Assembly: GCA_964367085.1 (NCBI GenBank)
Contig: CAYIWL010000001.1
Span: 1-46,651, forward strand
Direction of reading: 5' to 3'
DNA length: 46,651 nt
Origin: JACPIN01 sp964367085
GTDB lineage: Archaea > Nanobdellota > Nanobdellia > SCGC-AAA011-G17 > ARS1403
The notes under the pieces were generated by a model. The model saw only the letters and a program-made list of their open reading frames with translations. It made no database searches and was not told the DNA's origin. How positions within the stretch are numbered: position 1 is the first letter of the stretch; every line of letters starts with the position of its first letter. Positions 16,542-24,345 of the stretch are shown here, one piece after another. The position numbers and the translations under genes were made by a program.

Positions 16542-17765
16542 ATGGAATTCATTACTGGTGTGTATCTGTTTTTTATTTTTGTGAGTCTGTATAGTGTATT
16601 CCTGATTTTGCTCATTTACCTTCGAAACCGTGGCAACCTGTATTTTGAAAAAGAGATTAATGGATTTTATGACATTAGCGTCGTCATTCCAGCATACAAT
16701 AAAGAGGATAGTATCCTTGAAACTGTAAATGCTGTTAAAAACCTCGATTATCCTAAAGACAAAATTGAGATCATTGTAATTGATGATGGAAGCAAGGATA
16801 AAACTGCTGAGATTGTCAGGAAAATTGAAGGGATAAGATTTTTTGAAAAAGGATATAACTCTGGAAAATCGGACAGTGTTAATTTTGGGGTTAAGAATGC
16901 AAGAGGAGAGATAATTGCGGTGATTGATGCAGACTCCTATCCTGAGAAAGATTCTTTTAAGAAAATGATTGGGTACTTTGATGATCTTGAAACAGGGGCT
17001 GTGACTGCCAGCTGCTTTGTAAAAAATACTGGAAAAGCAATTGAAAAATTGCAGGCTATTGAATATTTCTTAATTGCATTTGGCAGGAAGATCTTGGACT
17101 TTGTTGATAGTGTCTATGTAACCCCCGGGAGTTTGAGCATGTACAGGAAAAAACTCCTTGTTGAAGTCGGCGGGTTTGATACAAATAATATTACTGAAGA
17201 CATTGAAATTGCCTGGAAAATTTTGAAAAATAAATATAAAAATAGGATGTGCTTAAGCGCTAGAGTACATACTGATGTTCCTGACACGATGAGAAAATGG
17301 TGGAGGCAGAGATTAAGATGGAACATCGGCGGATTTCAGACAGTGCACAAATATAGGGATAGTTTTTTCAGAAAAAATTTGAAGATGTTTGGGCTTTTTG
17401 TTGTTCCTAGATTTTTTATTTCACATGTGCTGAGCATTACAGGATTTTTTGTTTTTGTTTATGTATTCGGGAGAGGGATATTTCAGAAAGTTACTTATTG
17501 GATTTTTTCTATGCAAAATGGGAATACCATCCTAGAGGTGCCTAGTTTGTTTTTGATTCCAAGTGTTTTTACTTTTTTTATATTCCTCCTTTTTATCTTT
17601 ACGATTGTATTTACCTACATCGGACTTAAGACCATGAATAAGATCAATTTAGGATTCAGAGCTAACTTTATAATCCTATTTTATTTAGTTTTTTATCTGA
17701 CGTTGTATCCATTAGTGCTGCTGCATTCACTTTATCTACTGGCTACGGGCAATATCAAATGGTAA
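16542..17765 (+). CDS. Processive GT2 glycosyltransferase, membrane-bound
   Basis: 407 residues from ATG 16542, chosen because GAGGTG at 16532-16537 is a ribosome site; an upstream in-frame start at 16521 adds seven residues. One N-terminal membrane helix is followed by the GT-A domain: ISVVIPAYNKEDSILETVNA, IIVIDDGSKDKT, VIDADSYPE, TEDIEIAWK and the QRLRW motif (WWRQRLRWNIGG). This D, D, TED, QxxRW set defines the processive or cellulose/hyaluronan-synthase-like GT2 class. Three or four C-terminal helices would form the export channel or lipid-acceptor site. It is likely to polymerise or transfer a surface sugar. Confidence 0.88.
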   Translation: MEFITGVYLFFIFVSLYSVFLILLIYLRNRGNLYFEKEINGFYDISVVIPAYNKEDSILETVNAVKNLDYPKDKIEIIVIDDGSKDKTAEIVRKIEGIRFFEKGYNSGKSDSVNFGVKNARGEIIAVIDADSYPEKDSFKKMIGYFDDLETGAVTASCFVKNTGKAIEKLQAIEYFLIAFGRKILDFVDSVYVTPGSLSMYRKKLLVEVGGFDTNNITEDIEIAWKILKNKYKNRMCLSARVHTDVPDTMRKWWRQRLRWNIGGFQTVHKYRDSFFRKNLKMFGLFVVPRFFISHVLSITGFFVFVYVFGRGIFQKVTYWIFSMQNGNTILEVPSLFLIPSVFTFFIFLLFIFTIVFTYIGLKTMNKINLGFRANFIILFYLVFYLTLYPLVLLHSLYLLATGNIKW

Positions 17766-17771
17766 ATTAAT

Positions 17772-18437
17772 ATGGCAAGATTTGGAGATTTGTTTTGGAA
17801 GGCGCTTGTGCTAACTGTGGTTGTATTTTTACTTGGGGTGTTCCTGGGATTTGCGTTGGAAAGAAATCGGATAGGAAACATTGAGAGAGAGTTCCAGAGA
17901 ATTGATTTGCAATGGAATGATGCGAAACTACAAACCTTGTATTATCAGAATTTGGAACCAAGATTCTGCGGTTTTGCCATACGCGAAAATTTGGGGTTTG
18001 CCGACTTGGTTTATAATGAGGGATTGAAGATTGAAAAGTATGAACGAGTAAGCTTTTTAACAAACGATCTTGAACTTGAAAAGAAAAAATATGCCCTGTT
18101 GAAAGTTGAATTCTGGCTGAACAGCATTGTGCTGAAAGAAAAATGCAAGGCTAAGTACATTAACCTGGTTTATTTCTTTGCGAATGATCCTGCATTTGAA
18201 GTTAAATCTGAGCAGGATACTCAAGCTGAGATATTAAAAGATTTGAAGGAAAAATACGGAAAAGATTTGATGCTAATCCCATTACCTATCGATATGGATA
18301 TTTCTATGATAAATGTTATGAAAGGAACGTATGACATTTCAAAAACGCCTACAATCTTGATTAATGAAAAGATTAAACTTGATGGGTTGCAGGGTTTTGA
18401 TGAGTTAGAATTATTGATAAAAAATGAGCAGCTGTGA
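17772..18437 (+). CDS. Membrane-anchored protein with thioredoxin-like C-terminal domain
   Basis: 221 residues. One N-terminal helix (ALVLTVVVFLLGVFLGFAL, about 11-29) anchors it, followed by a helical middle and a C-terminal fold with YINLVYFFAND, LKEKYGKDLMLIPLPIDMD and DISKTPTILINEKIKLDG. The TPT is the cis-Pro loop of thioredoxin folds, but no CxxC is present, so a redox role is doubtful. Six nt separate it from the GT2 gene. The next gene overlaps by 14 nt. It may be a structural or disulfide-sensing relative of DsbA-like archaeal proteins. Confidence 0.65.
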   Translation: MARFGDLFWKALVLTVVVFLLGVFLGFALERNRIGNIEREFQRIDLQWNDAKLQTLYYQNLEPRFCGFAIRENLGFADLVYNEGLKIEKYERVSFLTNDLELEKKKYALLKVEFWLNSIVLKEKCKAKYINLVYFFANDPAFEVKSEQDTQAEILKDLKEKYGKDLMLIPLPIDMDISMINVMKGTYDISKTPTILINEKIKLDGLQGFDELELLIKNEQL

Positions 18438-18861
18438 TCTTTGCGGGAAAAATGAAGATTTATTTATTGCTAGGATAGAAAGTAGTATTGTTAATGCTTG
18501 TAGAACTTGCTGCAGATTTGGAAACGTACTTGGAAAAGTGGAGGAATCTAAACCTGAAATTAAAATCAAACGGCAGACTGAAGATGAAAGTTCTGAACTT
18601 ATTGTTGAGAACTATAATGAATTGATAAGGAAAGAAAGAGAGAAGAAAGGATTGAAGCAGGAAGAGTTTGCGAATAAGTTAAATGAGAAGGAGAGTTTGA
18701 TCAAGAAAATAGAAAATAAACAGATTATGCCTAGCTTTGCACTTGCGAGAAAAATAGAAAAGTTTTTTGGAATCAAACTTATTGAGGATGCTCCTGATAC
18801 AAAAATAAAATTAAATCATTCTGAAATGAGAGGGTTTACACTTGGCGACATTATCAAGTAA
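18424..18861 (+). CDS. mbf1: Archaeal multiprotein bridging factor aMBF1
   Basis: 145 residues. An N-terminal zinc ribbon (CDLCGKNEDLFIARIESS, then NACRTCCRFG) is followed by a basic linker and a Cro/C1-type HTH (LIRKEREKKGLKQEEFANKL, PSFALARKIEKFFGIKLIE), the aMBF1 architecture. It is believed to work in transcription and on the ribosome. It overlaps the gene before it by 14 nt and the methyltransferase after it by about 20 nt. Confidence 0.9.
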   Translation: MSSCDLCGKNEDLFIARIESSIVNACRTCCRFGNVLGKVEESKPEIKIKRQTEDESSELIVENYNELIRKEREKKGLKQEEFANKLNEKESLIKKIENKQIMPSFALARKIEKFFGIKLIEDAPDTKIKLNHSEMRGFTLGDIIK

Positions 18862-19453
18862 AAAAGAATTAGCTAGGACTCTTTCTAGATTGAGAGAATT
18901 TGAAGATGCGGATGCTAAATTGGAGCAGTATAAAACCGATTCTGAAATTGCTGCTGAAGCTTTGTGGTTTCTTCACATGAATGGTTGCATAGAGAATAAA
19001 ACTGCGGCTGACTTTGGATGCGGGAGTGGGATTCTTGGGATTGGCTGCTTGCTATTGAATGCTAGGAGAGTTTATTTCATAGACAAAGACGAGAAAACTT
19101 TGAAAATTGCTAAAGAAAATATTAGAAAACTTGAATTAGAAAATGGGATTTTTTTAAACAAAGGAGTTTCTGCATTTGATAAAAAAGTTGATTTTGTGAT
19201 TGAAAACCCTCCATTTGGAGTGCAGAAGAAACATGCTGATAGAGCTTTTTTGGATGCTGCCATGAAAATTACAAATATTATCTATAGCTTTCACAAAATT
19301 GAGAGTGAGAATTTTTTGAGAAAATATTGTGATGAGTTTGAAGTTAGAAGATTATTTGAGTTTAATTTTGTTTTGAGGAAAACCTTGAAGTTTCATAAAA
19401 GAGATAAGCACTATGTTAAAGTTGGATTTTTTGAGATGAACAGAAAGGTTTAA
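18842..19453 (+). CDS. METTL5-like RNA/DNA adenine methyltransferase
   Basis: 203 residues from TTG 18842, which lies inside the end of the aMBF1 gene. Starting here keeps the family N-terminus (SSKKELARTLSRLREFEDAD, LEQYKTDSEIAAEALW). The SAM site is AADFGCGSGILGIG, and the N6-adenine catalytic motif is NPPFG, followed by VQKKHADRAFLDAAM, as in METTL5 (18S/16S rRNA m6A). No ATG is available near the right place, so the non-ATG start is likely real but its exact position is uncertain. Confidence 0.82.
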   Translation: MATLSSKKELARTLSRLREFEDADAKLEQYKTDSEIAAEALWFLHMNGCIENKTAADFGCGSGILGIGCLLLNARRVYFIDKDEKTLKIAKENIRKLELENGIFLNKGVSAFDKKVDFVIENPPFGVQKKHADRAFLDAAMKITNIIYSFHKIESENFLRKYCDEFEVRRLFEFNFVLRKTLKFHKRDKHYVKVGFFEMNRKV

Positions 19454-19471
19454 AAGTGGTGTAAATGGGGT

Positions 19472-19744
19472 ATGAGAATGGAAGTCCAATTTCTTACTGA
19501 TGAAAAAAATAAGATAAGAGTAGAGATTAAAAACGAAGGGCATACTCTATGTAATCCTTTAGTGAAAGAGATTTGGAAAGATGATAAAACTGCGATTGCA
19601 GGGTATACTATTGATCATTCTCTTGTGAGCAATCCTTTCTTGACTGTTGAAGGCGGAGATGCTAAAAACATCCTGAAGAAAGCTATATCAAGGCTGAGCA
19701 AGAAAGTAAATGAGATGGATGAAAAGTTTAAGAAGGCTAAATAA
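19472..19744 (+). CDS. rpoL: DNA-directed RNA polymerase subunit L (Rpb11-like)
   Basis: 90 residues. The Rpb11/RpoL fold is apparent: EIKNEGHTLCNPLVKEIWKD, IAGYTIDHSLVSNPFLTVEG and a C-terminal helix (ILKKAISRLSKKVNEMDEKF) that pairs with RpoD. ATGs at 19472 and 19478 are both possible. A TTTAAAAG TATA-like box near 19450 is about 25 nt upstream. Confidence 0.92.
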   Translation: MRMEVQFLTDEKNKIRVEIKNEGHTLCNPLVKEIWKDDKTAIAGYTIDHSLVSNPFLTVEGGDAKNILKKAISRLSKKVNEMDEKFKKAK

Positions 19745-19761
19745 TTTTATGTCTGCGGCTT

Positions 19762-20406
19762 ATGAGCTGGAAGAAATTATGGTGGTTTATCTGGAAAGAT
19801 GATAGTTTTGCTAGTCTGTTAGTGAATATCTTACTCGCTGTTGTTCTGATCAAATTTGTTGTCTATCCTGTTTCCGGGCTGATACTTGGAACTAGTTTTC
19901 CTGTTGTTGCTGTTGTTAGTTGCAGCATGCAGCATGATGCTACCAATTGTTGGGCTGATTGCTATCTGAAAGGACAAGGAGACTTGAATTCTTGTGTTAA
20001 TCGAGAGGAAATATTGTGCGGGAAAAAAAGTGATGCTGGATATTGGAATACTTGCGGGGATTGGTATGAAGAGAAAGGAATTACAAAGGAAGAGTTTGAA
20101 ACATTCCAGCAGAGCAATGGATTTAAAATAGGAGATATTTTTGTATTAAAAAAAGCTGAGGATATAAAAACAGGAGACGTGATAGTATATAATGACATGA
20201 TAAGAAATGCACCGATTATCCATAGGGTTGTCGACATTAAAGATGGATATTATCAAACTAAAGGGGATCATAACAGTGCTGTTTTCCCATTTGAAGAGAA
20301 AATAAGGAAAGAGCAGGTTTATGGGAAAGTTTTATTAAAAATACCATATTTAGGATGGGTGAAGGTCATGTTCAATGTCATGCTAAAGGGAGTTGGAATA
20401 ATATGA
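19762..20406 (+). CDS. Signal peptidase I (SEC11-type) with Cys-rich insertion
   Basis: 214 residues. Residues 18-50 form the N-terminal membrane helix. Catalytic Ser55 is in SCSM (53-56). The His box is PIIHRVV (His154) and the acid motif is TKGDHN (Asp169), which gives the Ser-His-Asp set of ER/archaeal enzymes. Between the Ser motif and the next core strand (FKIGDIFVL, 121-129) there is an unusual segment of about 60 residues with Cys at 63, 67, 78, 86 and 98, probably extracellular. The enzyme releases secreted proteins such as those in the surface cluster. The stop overlaps the TFS start (ATGA). Confidence 0.9.
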   Translation: MSWKKLWWFIWKDDSFASLLVNILLAVVLIKFVVYPVSGLILGTSFPVVAVVSCSMQHDATNCWADCYLKGQGDLNSCVNREEILCGKKSDAGYWNTCGDWYEEKGITKEEFETFQQSNGFKIGDIFVLKKAEDIKTGDVIVYNDMIRNAPIIHRVVDIKDGYYQTKGDHNSAVFPFEEKIRKEQVYGKVLLKIPYLGWVKVMFNVMLKGVGII

Positions 20407-20720
20407 AATTTTGCAGTCATGATGGTGGTTTATTAGTTCCGGATAAATCTGGAAAGAAAAAATTAGTGTGCATTAATTGCGGGAAAAGTTTTCCGATGGC
20501 TAAGGAGAAAGTTGTGCTGAAAGAAAATGTTAAACTGAAAGAGAAAGTTGAGGTTGTTGATAGTGATATTGAAGTTAATCCTAAAGTTGATATTGAATGT
20601 CCTAAGTGCGGGCATGGTAAAGCATATTACTGGAGTTTGCAGACGAGGGCTGCTGACGAGGGCGAAACCAGATTTTACAAATGCGCTAAATGCGGTCACA
20701 GATGGAGAGACTACACCTGA
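20403..20720 (+). CDS. tfs: Transcription factor S (TFS, TFIIS-like)
   Basis: 105 residues from ATG 20403; earlier in-frame starts lie inside the signal peptidase gene. The C-terminal zinc ribbon CPKCGHGKAYYWSLQTR is followed by AADEGETRFYKCAKCGHRW, with the acidic DE tip that stimulates RNA cleavage by stalled polymerase. The N-terminal ribbon has CSHDGGLL in place of the usual CxxCG, so one zinc ligand is changed to Asp (or supplied by His6); the second knuckle CINCG is normal. The linker is longer and more charged than in typical members. Confidence 0.92.
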   Translation: MKFCSHDGGLLVPDKSGKKKLVCINCGKSFPMAKEKVVLKENVKLKEKVEVVDSDIEVNPKVDIECPKCGHGKAYYWSLQTRAADEGETRFYKCAKCGHRWRDYT

Positions 20721-20887
20721 GAAAATTTATCCTTCTTAAATTCTCAAAAAATGCTTCATCTTAGACTATCTTCAAAAAATTGCATACACCAAAGAAAATA
20801 ATGACAGCATCATAGAGGACAAGTACTAATTGTTGAATCTGTCAAAACAAAAAGTCCCGGATGTTGTAATATAACTATAGAAGATTA
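20721..20887. other. Intergenic stretch with possible gene debris
   Basis: No intact gene. A short plus-strand frame, open from 20740 to the stop at 20827-20829, reads like part of a helical protein (LDYLQKIAYTKENNDSIIED), but it has no start and no recognised family. The rest shows no structure I can name. It begins a roughly 480-bp gene-poor stretch after TFS that also holds the minus-strand remnant at 20888-21190. Confidence 0.4.
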
Positions 20888-21190
20888 TTAATGCCGTAAA
20901 AAAATATCAAGGTCGTTTTTAATCTTGACTTTAGGAGCATACGATATAACCCCAATTATTTTGAAAATCATTAGAATTATCATGATGATTAACAAAACCC
21001 AACCAACCCATGTGACAATTTGTTCATTTTTTTAGCTGCCATAAAGTAATTCCTTCTGATTCTGAAATAAAAGTTGTAACTAAAACATAAATATTCGCAT
21101 TCGCTTGGTTGTTGGTTGAATAGTAGGATTCTGTAACATTAACGAGGCTTATTTTTAGGGTTCCGATAAATTTAAATATTTCGGGTTCCT
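20888..21190 (-). pseudogene. Remnant of a membrane-anchored extracellular protein
   Basis: On the minus strand a beta-rich frame (FKFIGTLKISLVNVT, NANIYVLVTTFISESEG) runs into a stop just after LWQLKK at an A7 run (about 21027-21033). Removing one A continues it into NEQIVTWVGWVLLIIMIILM, a membrane helix, and a basic tail ending IFLRH at 20888. There is an in-frame stop upstream, near 21191, and no start codon. It therefore looks like the decayed 3' end of a type I membrane protein whose front was lost, probably to the mobile segment that starts here. It crosses the left 19-bp inverted repeat and the shared promoter motif, so the exact boundary is uncertain. Confidence 0.45.
21132..21150 (+). 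repeat. Left 19-bp inverted repeat
   Basis: TGTAACATTAACGAGGCTT, an exact reverse complement of 24346-24364. The similarity ends sharply on both sides. Confidence 0.85.
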
Positions 21191-21192
21191 AA
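21158..21192 (+). promoter_or_regulatory. 35-bp promoter motif, copy 1
   Basis: A TATA box TTTAAATA (21171-21178) is flanked by two GGGTTCC heptamers at 21158 and 21183. The 35 bp match 23098-23132 at 30 positions without gaps. The AbrB-like ATG is about 24 nt after the TATA box. The heptamers may be operator half-sites or part of an IS terminus. Confidence 0.6.
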
Positions 21193-21201
21193 CATTCTTA
21201 T

Positions 21202-21360
21202 ATGAAAATTATGAAAGTTCGAGATAAACAAATTGGTGAAAAAGTTTATATCAAATACAGAATCAATCTACCACTGAAAGTTGTTGAACAAACAGGACTT
21301 CTTAACAAGGAATTAAGGGTAGTTGCCAAAAACAATAAGATTGTTGTTGAAGAGGAATAA
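21202..21360 (+). CDS. Small AbrB/SpoVT-like DNA-binding protein
   Basis: 52 residues: KQIGEKVYIKYRINLPLKVV followed by LLNKELRVVAKNNKIVVEEE, the strand-helix-strand pattern of AbrB-fold hairpins, without a toxin-binding tail. A second ATG at 21211 is possible. Its stop is 3 nt from the end of the convergent ATPase gene, so no toxin partner adjoins it on the same strand. It shares a near-identical promoter with the transposase at 23141 and might repress both, which would limit transposition. Confidence 0.6.
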   Translation: MKIMKVRDKQIGEKVYIKYRINLPLKVVEQTGLLNKELRVVAKNNKIVVEEE

Positions 21361-21363
21361 ACA

Positions 21364-23034
21364 TCAAATTAGAATTCTGAACATTTTCTTTTTCCTTAGT
21401 AAGTTATTAACATCTCCAAGTGTCCAAACTCGAAAAGAATATTTCTTACATAACTCCACAGCTTCTTTTTCTATCTCTTTTATAGAAATGACAATAACTT
21501 CCTTTATGTCCACCTCTGAGCCGATACTATCAACTTTTGTTTTTATATTTATAATTTCGCCTTTTGTTATATTTTCTTTTGTCACTTCCGCTATCCAAAC
21601 ACCATCACTAGCTTCACAAAAGATATCTATTTCATGTTGACCAATATTCTTTCTCTTAACAGATCCAAACTTAGGAATTTTCAAGTCTAAATAATAATCG
21701 TTATTAAAAGTTGTAAACAACTCTCTTATCCTAGCCTCATTTCCTTTACCTAGTTCAGAAGAATAGTCCGAAACTATTTTTGAGATATTGTTTTTGAAGA
21801 CCTTTAATTTCAGGCTCATATCTCTTAAGAGAGGATCTTGTCTAAGCTCATAAACTTGTTTTAACCATAACTCAAACAGACCGTCTGTTATTTCATATTC
21901 AACCACTCTTGAGTTTATACTAACGGGTTCAGACTTTCTGATAATCTCTAATTCTTGTAATTTCTTTAAGTAAGGGGGGATACTTGTTAGATCAAGATTA
22001 ATGGTTCTTGCTATTTGAGAAGGTCTCATTTTTCCCGCAGCAATACTTTTCAATATTTCAGTATAGTACTTTGAACCGCTTTTTTCTAAAGATTGTTGAA
22101 TTAATGCATTAAAATAGGAATAAATATTTCCTTCAGTTTTGAATATTTCAGAAATCAACACCTCTTCAATAACATTATTGGAAATTCCGCATTTGTTTAG
22201 CTTACAATGAAGTTTTATACTATGTATTAATATATCTAGATAAAATGGATTCCCATTAGTTATCTCATACAAAAAGGAAATATTCTCATCTCCAAGAGAA
22301 AGTTCATCTCCTTTTTTCCCCACAATAAATGCATAAGCATCTTTAAAATCAAAACCCCTCAAAGGTAATATTGAGAAGTGTCCATAAAGAGGGGAATTCG
22401 TTGATGAGATCATTTTATTTAACATTCCAACTGCTGAACCAGATACAATATACAAGATATCTTTTTGATTCATAATTTTTTCTCTAAATTTATCTATGGG
22501 AGATGAAATGACCCTAGAATATTCACTCAATCTTTGAAATTCATCGAAGAATACTATAGTCCGTCTCCCAGTTTCTTTTTTTAATGTTTCAAAAACAGAA
22601 AACAGATAATCAAAAGATTCATCATACTTGGATTGATAATTATACTCTACCAAATTGGATATCGCCAATGCAGTTCTTGGGAAATCCTGTTGAATCATTT
22701 TCAATCCTTCTTCAATTGTAATAGTGTTTGTTTTAGGAAGATTATCTTGGTATCTGAAAAGTTCGAAAAGTATGCTTCCGATACAATTCCTAAAGAAATT
22801 TGCAGGACTTTGTTCAGGAAGATAAATATCAATGCAGATAATCTTGGGCTTACTCTTATGGGTTAATCGGATAAACTCTTTGATTAATGAAGTCTTACCT
22901 ATTTTTCTCAACCCCACTATTGCTACATTCCTTTTTTGATGCTTTTCAAAATCCTCTAAGGTTGAATAAAGAATAGCTTTCTCCCTATTCCTATCAAAAA
23001 ATTCTTTTCCAGATACAGGATCTCCTAGTACCAT
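21364..23034 (-). CDS. Archaeal STAND-like ATPase with nuclease-like C-terminus
   Basis: 556 residues. It begins VLGDPVSGKEFFDRNREKA, typical of the archaeal ATPase/SWACOS family. Walker A is GLRKIGKTS (41-49) and Walker B VFFDEFQ (161-167). A sensor-like VSGSAVGMLNKMI and a RGFDFKDAYAFI segment follow, then a winged-helix stretch (PSQIARTINLDLTSIPPYLK) and a C-terminal part with HEIDIFC...WIAEVTK, like a restriction-endonuclease fold as in DUF234 proteins, with the usual ExK imperfect. Such ATPases are common on archaeal mobile elements and their role is unsettled. A minus-strand TATA-like CTTTATATAG lies at about 23071-23081. Confidence 0.75.
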   Translation of the reverse strand: MVLGDPVSGKEFFDRNREKAILYSTLEDFEKHQKRNVAIVGLRKIGKTSLIKEFIRLTHKSKPKIICIDIYLPEQSPANFFRNCIGSILFELFRYQDNLPKTNTITIEEGLKMIQQDFPRTALAISNLVEYNYQSKYDESFDYLFSVFETLKKETGRRTIVFFDEFQRLSEYSRVISSPIDKFREKIMNQKDILYIVSGSAVGMLNKMISSTNSPLYGHFSILPLRGFDFKDAYAFIVGKKGDELSLGDENISFLYEITNGNPFYLDILIHSIKLHCKLNKCGISNNVIEEVLISEIFKTEGNIYSYFNALIQQSLEKSGSKYYTEILKSIAAGKMRPSQIARTINLDLTSIPPYLKKLQELEIIRKSEPVSINSRVVEYEITDGLFELWLKQVYELRQDPLLRDMSLKLKVFKNNISKIVSDYSSELGKGNEARIRELFTTFNNDYYLDLKIPKFGSVKRKNIGQHEIDIFCEASDGVWIAEVTKENITKGEIINIKTKVDSIGSEVDIKEVIVISIKEIEKEAVELCKKYSFRVWTLGDVNNLLRKKKMFRILI

Positions 23035-23097
23035 ATTATATATTAATTAATTAATATATTAAATGTTAACTATATAAAGCTTTTCATACAACTATTC

Positions 23098-23132
23098 GGG
23101 TTCCGAAAGATTTATATACTTCGGGTGCCTAA
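23098..23132 (+). promoter_or_regulatory. 35-bp promoter motif, copy 2 (transposase)
   Basis: TTTATATA (23111-23118) is flanked by GGGTTCC (23098) and GGGTGCC (23123). It matches 21158-21192 at 30 of 35 bases. The transposase ATG at 23141 lies about 23 nt after the TATA box. Confidence 0.6.
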
Positions 23133-23140
23133 TAAATATT

Positions 23141-24004
23141 ATGAAAGATGAAGTAAAATGTAGGTTTTGTAAATCGAACGGAGTAGTAAAAAGAGGATTC
23201 AGAAAAACCGAAAATAGAGGCAAGATACAAATTTATTTCTGTAAAAATTGCAAGAAAAGATTTACTGAAAACGATGGCTTTCTCAGAATGAGAAATTCTC
23301 CAGATAAGGTAACTCAAGCCATACATATGTATTTTTCTGGAATATCTTTAAGAAAATCTCAAGAGCATTTAGGAGTTTTCTATAATCATAATGCTTCTCA
23401 TATGTCGGTTCTAAGATGGATTCAAAAATACATGACACAGATAGGAAAATTCACAGATACCTTAAATCTGAAGGTGGGTAATGAGTTAATGAGTGATGAG
23501 ATGGAAGATAGAGTAAAAGGTAAGCAGTGCTGGTTTGTTGATGTAATGGACACTAAGACAAGGTATATGGTCAGCTCTGATTTTATGAGGAGCAGGACTA
23601 TTCAAAATCTTACTAATGTCTTGGCAAACGCTAAAAGAAAAACAGGAGAGCAAGTAACAATAATAACAACTGATGGGTTGCAAGGCTATCCAAGAGTTTT
23701 AAGAAAAGCATTTGGATTAAATAAGAAATTAAAAACAAGCAAGATTACCCATAATATTGTTATTGCTAAAGAAAGAGGATTTAACCACAAAATCGAAAGA
23801 TTGCACAATTCAGTAAGAGAAAGAATAAAAGTTATGAGGGGATTTGGAAATTTGCAAAGTGCAAAATCAATAATGAAAGGTTATGAAATCTACTATAATT
23901 TTTTGAGAAAACATCAGGCAATTAATAAGTATCCTTATGAATTGGCTATTGATTTGAAGTTAGGGAAAAATAAGTTGTTGGATTTGATTAAGTTCAGTGT
24001 TTAA
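23141..24004 (+). CDS. Zinc-ribbon DDE transposase (IS6/IS240-like core)
   Basis: 287 residues. An N-terminal zinc ribbon has Cys7/Cys10 (CRFC) and Cys34/Cys37 (CKNC), followed by a helix-turn-helix stretch (ISLRKSQEHL). The DDE core is D119 in MSDEMEDRVKGKQCWFVDVM, D178 in TTDGLQGYP and E219 in NHKIERLHNSVRERIKVMRG. The HKIERLHN and MRGF blocks match IS6-type enzymes. The length and all three acids are intact, so it should be active. Its 3' end overlaps the convergent membrane-protein gene by 4 nt. No second copy of the IS is present in this window. Confidence 0.88.
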   Translation: MKDEVKCRFCKSNGVVKRGFRKTENRGKIQIYFCKNCKKRFTENDGFLRMRNSPDKVTQAIHMYFSGISLRKSQEHLGVFYNHNASHMSVLRWIQKYMTQIGKFTDTLNLKVGNELMSDEMEDRVKGKQCWFVDVMDTKTRYMVSSDFMRSRTIQNLTNVLANAKRKTGEQVTIITTDGLQGYPRVLRKAFGLNKKLKTSKITHNIVIAKERGFNHKIERLHNSVRERIKVMRGFGNLQSAKSIMKGYEIYYNFLRKHQAINKYPYELAIDLKLGKNKLLDLIKFSV

Positions 24005-24291
24005 TTTGATTTTCTCTTGGGCTCTAAAAAACCTAGAATAATAAATATAATACCTAAACCTCCAATAAACTTTCTAAAATAATCTCTTTGTCCTACGTTC
24101 TCATAACAATTGAAAACTGAAATATCCTCTACTTCATCACTGCTTCCTAGCTCACTAAGTCTAGCATTGGTTTCTTCAATAAGACTACTCATAATATTAC
24201 AAGTATTTAATGAACCTTCATTCAAATAACCGAGATATAAACTTATCACAATTAATCCAATTCCAAGAACAAACCATTGTTTTTTATTCAT
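24001..24291 (-). CDS. Small two-helix membrane protein, element cargo
   Basis: 96 residues with two membrane helices: WFVLGIGLIVISLYLGYL (about 6-23) and FIGGLGIIFIILGFLEP near the C-terminus. A soluble acidic loop with two Cys (TCNIM, FNCYEN) lies between them and ends in a basic tail. No family was recognised. It overlaps the transposase stop by 4 nt on the opposite strand and lies inside the inverted-repeat-bounded segment, so it travels with the element. Confidence 0.6.
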   Translation of the reverse strand: MNKKQWFVLGIGLIVISLYLGYLNEGSLNTCNIMSSLIEETNARLSELGSSDEVEDISVFNCYENVGQRDYFRKFIGGLGIIFIILGFLEPKRKSN

Positions 24292-24345
24292 CTTATTTTG
24301 ATAATGAAATGCCTTTTAAAAATATATTGTTTCTTTTATTTCAAA

